Assembly (NCBI GenBank): GCA_014084085.1
Contig: NPFB01000125.1
Location: 33,478 to 97,477 of the forward strand
Direction of reading: 5' to 3'
Length of the DNA: 64,000 nucleotides
Source: Hondaea fermentalgiana
Taxonomy: Eukaryota; Sar; Bigyra; Thraustochytrida; Thraustochytriidae
Below, one piece after another: positions 46,891-55,659 of this stretch. The notes under the pieces were generated by a model. That model was not told where the DNA came from and did not search any database. It saw nothing but the letters and a program-made list of their open reading frames with translations. A program made the translations under genes and the position numbers. How positions within the stretch are numbered: the first letter of the stretch is position 1; each line of letters opens with the position of its first letter.

Positions 46891-47931
46891 CGTTTAGATT
46901 CGAAATCACAGGCGCCGAGGACTTTGTCATCACTCGTGCTCACAAGGACTTCGTCGTCACACATTCCCAACGCTGTCGTCACGATTCTGAAAGCAAACCC
47001 TGCTCACGCGGCCCCAGGTCACGCACACCCACGTGGCACTGTCTCGTTAGATCTCGTCAGCGTCTCGAGATCTCATCAGCGTCTCGAGATTCCAAATGAC
47101 AGGTTGCGAGCGAGCTCACATCACCAAGGCAGGTTTCCGTCTCCGCAAAGAGACTTCTCACCAAAAGGAGTGTGTTTTCACCGTTTGCGAAACCAGCAGC
47201 AGTTGCTGCGTCGCATCCGCACCGTGTCCTCTCACTCCTCGTCCCCGACAGCGACTACAGCACGTGCAGCACGTGCAGCACGCGCACATTGTCTGCGCTC
47301 CTGACACAGCTGAGCGTAGACACTCAAGGAGGGACCCTAACAGTTTGTCCCGCATCTGGAGATGCTTGGGTCGAATTGCGTGCCAGGATGGGGACCAACT
47401 TCTTTTTTCAAAAAGCGCTGCCGCACGTACGAGGACCATCTCCGCGTGCGCGCGCGGAAGCGGCCTCGTTTACCGCACGACTGGTGCAGGTTCGCTTGCT
47501 GGGCCGATCGCAAGATGAAAGCACATCGACCTGATCTGGGATCGGTTGATCGAGCACGAGGCTCGAGATGCTAGGAGTTCCTTACGGCAAACCTAACCTC
47601 GTCACACCTAGCTACACAAAGGACACATATTCTTCAAGTCAAAAAAGCTGCGGGAAAGAATCGAGATCTCGATCCAAGGCTGGAACACACACAGGAAACC
47701 TTGTCGTGGGCTCGGAGCTCGCAATGATTGGCTAGCGCGTGCAGCAAACGATGTGCATGACGATCAACGGTAAGCAAGGTGAACGATCGCTTTCGGTCGA
47801 GCCGAATAGCCAAAACTTTGCCGAGGCCGCGCGGCGATCGCAGCAAACACGCAACCAACTCGAGCGATCCTGAAAACCTGCAAGCAAGCGCGAAAGAACC
47901 GAAAAGACAAATCGCCGGCACCACTGAAAAG

Positions 47932-49686
47932 ATGATCAAGTTTTCCGCGTCCGTGGCAGCCATTGCCGTGCTCGCCCTTGCGACCGGAGCTCAAGCTCAG
48001 GCCAGCAGCGATGTTGCTGCCTGCACGCCCGCAATCGACCGGTTCATCGTTTTCATGGAGGCTGAAGCAGCGCTCCATAGCAACGAAACGAGCGATGAAG
48101 AGGACCACGATCACGATCATGATGACGAGGAGGTCGAATATCTCCTGTCCACCGTCTCTTGCACAAGTGACTCCATGACTGTTCTCTACGAGGACCACGA
48201 ATACGTCATTGACCTCGACGAGTACACATCCGATTGTGACTTTGACGGTCACTGCGAGATGTTCGTGTGTGAGGACGATCATCTGCATCTCAACCGGTAC
48301 CATGGCTGCTGCGCCGATGTCGCAACGAATGAGACTGCAGAAGCCACTTGCCACGTTGTGCGCGAGGAGGAAGAAGAGGAGGTCTCAACGACCTGCACAG
48401 CCGCATTGGAGCATCTCGTTGCCTTTCTAGAGGAAGAACACGAGCACGAGCACGACCACGAATATGAGGAGGAAGAGGAGGAGGAAGAGGATGACCATGA
48501 CCATGACCATGATCATTACTCGGCCGAGGTTGAATACCTCCTGGAGACTGTCTCATGCTCGAATGATACCATGATCGTCCTGTTCGAAGAAGAGCAAATG
48601 GAGGTGCACCTTGATGAGTACGAGTGGGACGGATGCACTGAGGAAACAGACAATGAGCACTGCGAGCGTCTCGTGTGCGAAGATGGGCACCTGCATCTCA
48701 ACAGATATCATGGCTGCTGCAGTGACCTCACGGCGACCAGTGAGCCCGAGGAAGAGTGCACTGTGCAGCTCGAGGCGAGTGAAAGCGAAAGTGAGAGCAG
48801 CACCAGCACCAATGCTGCTGTCTGGGGAAAGACCCTTGCCGCCACCGTCGTCGCCGCTCTTACGTCTCTCGTCGGTGTCTTTCTCATCATTGGCAAGAGG
48901 AAGTCGCTCAACACCAACATCATGAATGACGTCTCCGCTCTCGCGATTGGCTTCCTCCTCTCTACAGTCTTCATTCACCTTCTTCCCGAGTCCACCGAGA
49001 GCGTTGACTTTGGATGGAAGACCGGAACTGCTTTTCTCGGTGGTGTGGTGACTGCTCTCTTCATCCAGATGGGCACATCCATCATTGGTCTCGACCACAC
49101 GCACTCTACCACTGCCATTGTTGAGGCTGATGGTCGCGGCAAGGTTGACATGGAGGGCCAGGAAGATGGAAGCATCGACGGTGCGGTTGACCTTCCGCTC
49201 GTGTACAACATCATCATTGGTGATGGAATCCACAACCTTGTCGACGGGATGTTGATTGCAATTGGCTTTGCGGCATGCCCGACTTCGGCGATCGGGTGGA
49301 TCACGCTTGCCTCGGTCGTGATGCATGAGATTCCTCAGGAGCTGGTCGACTTTGTGATCCTTGTTCGTGCAGGACTCAGTTTCAAGGCCGCTCTCTTCTT
49401 CAACTTTTGCAGCCAGCTCACCTGCGTCGTTGGCGCCATCATTGTGCTTGCACTCAACGCCTCCATCGACGAGACCGCGCAGGCGTATGTGCTTGTCTAC
49501 GGTGCAGGCTTCCTCGCATACGTTGCACTCGCTGAGCTCGTCCCGTCCATTGTGAACATTGACTCCAAGTCGCGTCGTTTCTTTCGCATGTTTCTCATTG
49601 TCTTGGGCGCCGTCGTGATTGGAGTCTTTGGTCTCTTTCATGAGCACTGCCATGCGGAAGGCGACGACCACGACCACGATCACTAA
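47932..49686 (+). CDS. ZIP-family (SLC39, LIV-1-like) metal transporter with duplicated His/Cys ectodomain
   Basis: Predicted 584-aa divalent-metal importer. The ATG at 47932 begins a clear signal peptide (MIKFSASVAAIAVLALATGA); the longer in-frame extension starts at GTG and is rejected. Residues about 30-150 and 153-285 are two copies of one extracellular module: C..A..., then an acidic His-rich stretch (HDHDHD), EVEYLL-TVSC, and CEDxHLHLNRYHGCC. Each ends with a Cys cluster likely to form disulphides or bind metal. The membrane part starts near residue 295. It has ALAIGFLLSTVFIHLLPEST, HNLVDG at about residue 431 (TM4) and HEIPQELVDF at residue 465 (TM5), where LIV-1 proteins usually have HExPHExGD. 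The C-terminus is again His/Asp-rich (HDHDH). Site in cell: plasma membrane or endomembrane. Confidence 0.92.
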   Translation: MIKFSASVAAIAVLALATGAQAQASSDVAACTPAIDRFIVFMEAEAALHSNETSDEEDHDHDHDDEEVEYLLSTVSCTSDSMTVLYEDHEYVIDLDEYTSDCDFDGHCEMFVCEDDHLHLNRYHGCCADVATNETAEATCHVVREEEEEEVSTTCTAALEHLVAFLEEEHEHEHDHEYEEEEEEEEDDHDHDHDHYSAEVEYLLETVSCSNDTMIVLFEEEQMEVHLDEYEWDGCTEETDNEHCERLVCEDGHLHLNRYHGCCSDLTATSEPEEECTVQLEASESESESSTSTNAAVWGKTLAATVVAALTSLVGVFLIIGKRKSLNTNIMNDVSALAIGFLLSTVFIHLLPESTESVDFGWKTGTAFLGGVVTALFIQMGTSIIGLDHTHSTTAIVEADGRGKVDMEGQEDGSIDGAVDLPLVYNIIIGDGIHNLVDGMLIAIGFAACPTSAIGWITLASVVMHEIPQELVDFVILVRAGLSFKAALFFNFCSQLTCVVGAIIVLALNASIDETAQAYVLVYGAGFLAYVALAELVPSIVNIDSKSRRFFRMFLIVLGAVVIGVFGLFHEHCHAEGDDHDHDH

Positions 49687-50391
49687 GCTTCTTTCCGATG
49701 TCGTGCCACCTCATTCTCATGATTCTGTGTTTCTTTGCAATGCCCCAAGGCAAAATCAAATTTCTTCTTAAACGTTCAATCTAATTTCTTCTCAAACGTT
49801 CAATTCCCCTGTTTCTCCGCTTTGAGGACGCGAGGTTTGCTTGGACGAAGAGAACGAAGGTATCAAGAATCTCAAGAACCTCACTTCACTCACTCCACGT
49901 GCAAAGTATGAGAACGGTAATGGCTGGCTGGTGCTGGTGGTGCTGGTGCTGGTGTTGCTGTGCTGCCTGCGGCTGCAGGTGCGTCTCGAATCGTTCTCTT
50001 TGCCCTTGCTTACCAAAATGCACGAGATTCGCTCGCAAGGCTTTAGAGATGATCGAAAGTTGAAAGATCTTGAGCGATTCGTTTGACTGAGATGCAATGG
50101 GTCGTCCATCCAAGCCGCAGCCGACAGCGTATGCTTGATGATTGACAGTGAAGAAAAAGATCAAAAAGGGCAATTTCATAGCTCAAGAGACTTCTTGCCT
50201 GCCTACATGTGCGGTCCTCGACATCTTGTCTACAAGTTGGGAAGGGATGTCGAAAGTCTGCGATCCTCGCCCATTCGCGCACCCAAAGGCCTAAGCTGAG
50301 CTTGCATTCGTGACCTCGGACCGGGCGCGGCACCTCCACGGTCCCCTCACCCCTCCCTCCTCCATCCTTCCTTCCCTCACGATCGACGGCG

Positions 50392-50426
<35 letters not shown>
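50392..50426. repeat. (GCTT)n microsatellite
   Basis: Eight uninterrupted GCTT units. Confidence 0.95.
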
Positions 50427-50427
<1 letters not shown>

Positions 50428-50585
50428 GGCTGATGGATTGATCAATGGATTGATTGCCGTGTTCGATAGACAGTGAATGGGCACTGCCGAGACAAGAGAA
50501 TCAGCCGACCAACCGCGCGGCAGACAGCCTTGGGTGGCGGCGGCGAGAGCGGCGGCGCCCCGGCCGGCAGCGGCGCGGCGGCGGA

Positions 50586-50685
50586 NNNNNNNNNNNNNNN
50601 NNNNNNNNNNNNNNNNNNNNNNNNNNNNNNNNNNNNNNNNNNNNNNNNNNNNNNNNNNNNNNNNNNNNNNNNNNNNNNNNNNNNN
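50586..50685. other. Scaffold gap, 100 N
   Basis: Exactly 100 N inside a CGG/GGCG-rich stretch, next to the RPC1 start. True length unknown. Confidence 0.98.
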
Positions 50686-50716
50686 GGCGCGCGGAGAGCG
50701 GCGGGAGCGCGGCAAG

Positions 50717-53700
50717 ATGATGACAGAGTCCGCGGGTGGGCGGCTCGCTGTCCTGAACGAGATGATGGCCAAGGCGACCCTCAACGACGGCGACGGCCAG
50801 AGCCGCGAGAAGCCAAAGCGCATCAAGGAGATCCAGTTCGCGATGCTGTCCGGCCCCGAGATGGTTCAGGCCTCAGAGCTGCGCGTCTCCAACAACAAGC
50901 TCTACGAGATCGGGTCCCGCGAGCCCGTCGAGTACGGCTGTCTGGACCCGCGTCTGGGCGTCTCCGACAAGAGTCTCACGTGCAAGACGTGCAAAAAGAA
51001 CCTCACCAACTGCACGGGTCACTTTGGTCACATCGAACTTACGCTACCCGTCTTTCACATTGGCTACTACAAAGCAATCCAGTCCGTCTTGCAGACCGTG
51101 TGCAAGTCGTGCGGCAGCGTGCTCCTCAACCGTGCAGATAAGGCAAAGTTCATGCAGCTCATGCAACGACCTTCTGCGGACAGCATCCAAAAGGCCAACA
51201 CGCGCAAGAAAATTATCGAAACGTGCAAAAAGGCGCGGCGTTGCCCCGACTGCCTTGATTTTAATGGCGTCGTGAAGAAGGTTCCGGGCGCAGACTCAAT
51301 CAAGCTCGTGCACGAAAAGTACAAGGTCAAGGAGTTCAAAGACAGTGACCTGGCGATTCGCGCGCGTCAAAAGCAGTTTCGCACTGCCATCTCCGCCACG
51401 ACATCAACCGAGCTCGACGAAGGCGCTGTCGACAAGATCCAGGAGTCCCTTTCGCCTCTCTTTGTGCTCAACCTCTTTCGCAAGATCCGCGATGAGGATC
51501 TTCCCCTTCTTTGGGCCAGTCCGGCGCACTCACGCCCAGAAAACATGATCCTCACCCACATCCTCGTGCCTCCAGTGGCCATCCGACCTTCCGTCAAGGT
51601 CGAATCGCAGGGCTCGAACGAAGACGACCTCACGGGCAAACTTCAAGAGGTTATTGACTGCAACAATGAGCTTGCCATCGTGTGGAACTCGGGCGGTAAG
51701 ATGAAAAAGGTCTATGAGATCTGGAACCGCTTGCAAATGTTCGCAAGTCAATTCATTAATGGCGAGCTTTCGGGCTTTCCCGCTCAGGTACGTCGCGAGC
51801 AAAAGGCCATTCGTGGTCTCGTGCAGCGTCTCAAGGGCAAGCAAGGTCGTTTTCGTGGCAATCTCTCCGGCAAACGTGTTGACTTTTCGGGCCGTACCGT
51901 CATCTCGCCAGATCCAAACCTCGAAATTCATCAGGTCGGTGTGCCCACGCGCATGGCCCGTAAACTCACTTTTCCCGAGAGTGTCAACCAACACAACATT
52001 GAGCGCCTGCGCGCCGCCGTGCGCAACGGTCCCGACGTCCATCCGGGTGCCAATGCCGTGCGCATGATGGAAGACGGCAACCCGGGCGCCGGCGCTGGCG
52101 GCATCTTGTGCTCGCCCAGCAATGCCGCCGCCATTCTTGAAAACGACTCTCGCACCAAAAAAAATCTCGCCTATGTGCGCAACCGCGATGCTCTCGCTCG
52201 CGAGCTGCAGATCGGAGATATGGTCGAACGACATTTGCGCGATGACGACATTGTGCTCTTTAACCGTCAGCCCTCCCTGCACAAAATGTCCATCATGAGT
52301 CATCGCGTCAAAGTCCTCGAGGGCCGCTCTCTTCGCTTCAATGAGTGTGTCTGCGCACCTTATAACGCTGACTTTGATGGTGACGAGATGAATTTGCACG
52401 TGCCGCAAACGGACGAGGCTCGCACCGAGGCGACCATGCTCATGGGTGTTCATGAGAACCTCATTACGCCTCGTAATGGTGAGCCGCTCATTACGGCCAC
52501 GCAGGATTTCATCACCTCTGCTTTCCTCATGACGCGCCGAAATGTCTTTCTCACGCGCGAGCAATTCCTTCAGGTGGTTACCACGATCGGCAACGGCATC
52601 GAGCACGTTGACATCCCCATGCCTTCGATTCTTAAGCCTGTCCCGCTCTGGACCGGCAAGCAGGTCTGGTCGGTACTCTTGCGCCCGCGATTCCGCTCCA
52701 CGGAGCCTGGGGAGACCGAGGTCCTCGTCAATCTCGAGACCCAGGAGCGCAGTTATGAAGGCAACGACGAGGATGGTCCCTGCATGTGTCCCAACGAGGG
52801 TTACGTCATCTTTCGCAATTCTGAGCTCATTTGTGGATGCATTGGCAAGGGCGTGTTGGGAGGTAGCAAGTCCGGCATCATTTACGTGCTCGTCCGAGAC
52901 CATGCTCCCATCCATGCGGCTCACGTCATGAATCGCATGACAAAGGTGTGCACGCGCTGGCTCACCCACTATGGCTTCACGATTGGCCTCGAGGATGTCA
53001 CTCCAGACCGGGAGTTGCTCAAGGCCAAGGTCGTGGAGATCGAGGCAGGCGAGTCCAAGTGCCGCGAATTCATTGAGCAATTTGACAATCGCACCCTGCA
53101 GACCAAGCCCGGCTGTAACATGGAAGAGTCCCTTGAATCAGAGGTTTCTGGCGTCTTGTCGCGTGTCCGTGACAACGCTGGTAAAGTGTGCATGCAAACG
53201 CTTCCCAAACACAACAAACCATACATTATGGCTACTTCAGGTTCAAAGGGTTCAGCTTTGAATATTTGTCAGATGATGGTCTGCGTCGGTCAGCAGATCG
53301 TCGGCGGCAAGCGCATGCCGTACGGTTTTGTGCGCCGCACGCTGCCTCATTTTCACGAGAATGCCAAGGGCGCCAACGCGCGTGGCTTCGTGAAGAATTC
53401 CTTTTTTAGTGGACTTTCCGCTCCTGAATTCTTCTTTCACACTATGGGCGGTCGCGAGGGTCTCGTCGATACGGCCGTCAAGACGGCCGAAACGGGTTAC
53501 ATGGCTCGCCGTCTCATGAAGGCTCTCGAGGATCTCAGCGTCGCTTACGATGGCAGCGTCCGCAACGCCGTCAATGGCATCGTGCAGTTCAATTATGGTG
53601 ACGATGGCCTCAATCCCGTCTGCATGGAAAAGGGCGACCGACCTGTCAACTGGCGCCGCCTCGAGCAGCACATCAAGCCCACACAGCCCTGCCGGAACGA

Positions 53701-55324
53701 AAGCGCTCTGACTCCCCAGGGACTACGCGACGTGCGTGACCGCATGTACAAGGATTGGCGACAGGTGCTACGCACCACGGGTGCGGAGCGGGATGCTGGC
53801 GCCGCGAGTCAGTTTAGTGAATCGAACTCTGGCGTCACATTTTTTGTCCGCGAGATGCACGACGCCATCGAGGCTATTGCCACCAAGCTTGGAAAAATCT
53901 GCGCGAGTCTCGGTCTCGACGACGCCTGTCTTGCCGACTTTGGATTCGTTTTTCCTCTCAGTCGCGATGAAGATGTGCACGCGCATGTCTCGAAAACCAG
54001 CGGAGCACGTTCCATGGAAACGCTGCGTAGCGCTGCGCCCACGCGCGACGAGATGCTCGTCTGCCTCAACAAGCTCTGCCGCACGACCGAGACACAGGTC
54101 CACGCCATTATGCGCTCTGCCGTACGGCGTTTCATGAAGGCCATGACCGAGCCCGGCGAGGCGGTCGGTGCCATTGGCGCGCAGTCGCTCGGCGAACCCG
54201 GCACGCAAATGACCCTCAAGACTTTTCACTTTGCTGGTGTTGCAAGCATGAACGTCACGCTCGGTGTGCCCCGCATCAAGGAGATTATCAACGCTTCCAA
54301 AAATATCAGCACTCCTATCATCACCGTAAAGCTCGCTAGGGACAACGACGAACGCGTTGCGCGCGTCGTTCAAGGCCGTATCGAGTCAACGCGGCTTGGA
54401 GATATTGCGGCTTACATTGAGGAGCAGTACAGTGCCGAAGAGTGTGCCATCAAGATTAAGCTTGCCTCCGAAGCCATCAACCGTCTGCATCTTGATGTCA
54501 GCGCAGAATCTGTCAAGCGGGCTATCAATGAGTGCAAGGCGATCCGACTTCGCGATGGTAATAAGTCTCTGCAGACCCAGGTGCACGTGGGCTCGGACTT
54601 CATTCGCGTTGTTGTCGACAGCAAGCATCGAATCGCCGCGGGTCGCACCTCGGCAACCACCGCCGATCCAAGTGGCCATGATGCAATCGATGCCTCTGTG
54701 CGGGAAGACCTACCGCTTGTGTTCAACATGCAAGCGATGAAGCGCGCGCTTCGTACGGTGATTGTGAATGGTATTCCATCTGTGCACCGCGCCGTCGTCA
54801 ATCATGAAGGCGACGACAACAATCGTTACGAATTGCTCGTTGAAGGTCTCGGCCTCCAAGAGGTTCTTGCCACGCCTGGTGTCGATGGCACGCGGACCAT
54901 CACCAACCATGTCATGGAGATGGAGGAAGTCCTTGGTATTGAAGCCGCCCGCGAGCTCGTGCAAAAGGAGGTTGCCTACATTTTCGGCCAGTACGGCCTT
55001 TCCATCGACAAGCGCCATCTCATGCTTCTCGCAGACGTCATGTCGTATCGCGGGTCCATTCTTGGCATCACGCGCTTTGGCATTGCCAAAATGAAGGAGT
55101 CTGTGCTTATGCTCGCATCTTTTGAAAAGACTGCTGATCATTTGTTCGACGCCGCCGCGCACTCTCGGAGGGATGAAATCAACGGCGTCTCCGAGTGTAT
55201 CATCATGGGAACGCCGATTCCTCTTGGCACCGGCATGTTCAAGCTTCTTGGCCAATGGGAGGGCTCGGCGGCACCTGCTCCCAAGCCCCTGAGGATCCGT
55301 GAGCGTTCGTTGCTAGACTTTTAG
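50717..55324 (+). CDS. POLR3A: RNA polymerase III largest subunit RPC1 (POLR3A)
   Basis: Catalytic subunit of RNA polymerase III, which makes tRNA, 5S rRNA and U6. 1535 aa from the first of two adjacent ATGs at 50717; the frame also runs back through the N gap, but the family N-terminus (KRIKEIQFAMLSGPEMVQAS) begins soon after this ATG. Landmarks: N-terminal zinc clamp CKTCKKNLTNCTGHFGHIEL, LKGKQGRFRGNLSGKRVDFS, the metal-A motif NADFDGDEMNLHVPQ at residues 550-564, and AVGAIGAQSLGEPGTQMTLK in the bridge/trigger region near 1148. The C-terminal FGIAKMKESVLMLASFEKTA and INGVSECIIMG are Pol III-specific, and there is no heptad CTD. It is about 145 aa longer than the human protein through loops, such as one with GNPGAGAGGILCSPSNAAA near residue 455. 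Confidence 0.97.
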   Translation: MMTESAGGRLAVLNEMMAKATLNDGDGQSREKPKRIKEIQFAMLSGPEMVQASELRVSNNKLYEIGSREPVEYGCLDPRLGVSDKSLTCKTCKKNLTNCTGHFGHIELTLPVFHIGYYKAIQSVLQTVCKSCGSVLLNRADKAKFMQLMQRPSADSIQKANTRKKIIETCKKARRCPDCLDFNGVVKKVPGADSIKLVHEKYKVKEFKDSDLAIRARQKQFRTAISATTSTELDEGAVDKIQESLSPLFVLNLFRKIRDEDLPLLWASPAHSRPENMILTHILVPPVAIRPSVKVESQGSNEDDLTGKLQEVIDCNNELAIVWNSGGKMKKVYEIWNRLQMFASQFINGELSGFPAQVRREQKAIRGLVQRLKGKQGRFRGNLSGKRVDFSGRTVISPDPNLEIHQVGVPTRMARKLTFPESVNQHNIERLRAAVRNGPDVHPGANAVRMMEDGNPGAGAGGILCSPSNAAAILENDSRTKKNLAYVRNRDALARELQIGDMVERHLRDDDIVLFNRQPSLHKMSIMSHRVKVLEGRSLRFNECVCAPYNADFDGDEMNLHVPQTDEARTEATMLMGVHENLITPRNGEPLITATQDFITSAFLMTRRNVFLTREQFLQVVTTIGNGIEHVDIPMPSILKPVPLWTGKQVWSVLLRPRFRSTEPGETEVLVNLETQERSYEGNDEDGPCMCPNEGYVIFRNSELICGCIGKGVLGGSKSGIIYVLVRDHAPIHAAHVMNRMTKVCTRWLTHYGFTIGLEDVTPDRELLKAKVVEIEAGESKCREFIEQFDNRTLQTKPGCNMEESLESEVSGVLSRVRDNAGKVCMQTLPKHNKPYIMATSGSKGSALNICQMMVCVGQQIVGGKRMPYGFVRRTLPHFHENAKGANARGFVKNSFFSGLSAPEFFFHTMGGREGLVDTAVKTAETGYMARRLMKALEDLSVAYDGSVRNAVNGIVQFNYGDDGLNPVCMEKGDRPVNWRRLEQHIKPTQPCRNESALTPQGLRDVRDRMYKDWRQVLRTTGAERDAGAASQFSESNSGVTFFVREMHDAIEAIATKLGKICASLGLDDACLADFGFVFPLSRDEDVHAHVSKTSGARSMETLRSAAPTRDEMLVCLNKLCRTTETQVHAIMRSAVRRFMKAMTEPGEAVGAIGAQSLGEPGTQMTLKTFHFAGVASMNVTLGVPRIKEIINASKNISTPIITVKLARDNDERVARVVQGRIESTRLGDIAAYIEEQYSAEECAIKIKLASEAINRLHLDVSAESVKRAINECKAIRLRDGNKSLQTQVHVGSDFIRVVVDSKHRIAAGRTSATTADPSGHDAIDASVREDLPLVFNMQAMKRALRTVIVNGIPSVHRAVVNHEGDDNNRYELLVEGLGLQEVLATPGVDGTRTITNHVMEMEEVLGIEAARELVQKEVAYIFGQYGLSIDKRHLMLLADVMSYRGSILGITRFGIAKMKESVLMLASFEKTADHLFDAAAHSRRDEINGVSECIIMGTPIPLGTGMFKLLGQWEGSAAPAPKPLRIRERSLLDF

Positions 55325-55659
55325 ACGACTGGTGATCGGACCACTCGGCGAACATATTTTATGTCATAGTGTAAGAAGGCACGACGTTTCATCTTCTTCC
55401 TTTTTATTATTTATTCCTTGTTCCCGATGACCCACGTTTACTTCGTTCAGATCTAGGTCCAGCTGATTCGTGTCCATGGTGCAGGGACGGATATGCTGGC
55501 TCGGGCCAGACGAATTCCATTCCGTGGAGCTTTGTCACTGTTCATTCGCCACACGTGGCGTGATGCCGGGGCCCTCGATTTGGCTCTTCCAGGTTTTCCT
55601 CCTTCATCACTTCTTCCCATTTTGATGTATCAATTTTCTTTTGGTCTCACTGGTTAGGC
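55325..55659. other. Convergent spacer
   Basis: 335 bp between the RPC1 and giant WD40 protein stops. Contains TTTTTATTATTTATTCC near 55400, plausible 3'-end sequence. No gene. Confidence 0.5.

Larger units (their letters stand above)
42814..47931. other. 5.1-kb repeat-rich spacer
   Basis: Separates the divergent carrier (-) and ZIP transporter (+) genes. 42.8-45.2 kb is GC-rich with GCTT, AAAC, CAACT, GCGT, GGCATGGAT, CTG and TTGCC repeats. 45.7-47.6 kb is less GC-rich and holds an 81-bp and a 160-bp tandem duplication. Several ORFs of 100-280 codons are low-complexity and show no domain. Confidence 0.55.
49687..50716. other. Spacer with scaffold gap upstream of RPC1
   Basis: About 1 kb between two plus-strand genes. 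Contains a GCTT microsatellite (50392-50426) and the 100-N gap 31 bp before the RPC1 start codon, so the promoter sequence is incomplete. Confidence 0.6.

Noticed and set aside
46771..47518. Two overlapping ORFs of 177 and 140 codons before the ZIP gene
   Set aside because: Start inside the 160-bp duplication, no domain, and the frames overlap each other.
47779..47931. N-terminal extension of the ZIP transporter
   Set aside because: Starts at GTG and would bury the clear signal peptide that begins at the ATG 47932.
48553..49683. 376-codon minus-strand ORF opposite the ZIP transporter
   Set aside because: Antisense shadow of the membrane region; highly charged, non-family sequence.
51530..53080. 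516-codon minus-strand ORF opposite RPC1
   Set aside because: Shadow of strongly codon-biased RPC1 coding sequence; no recognisable domain.
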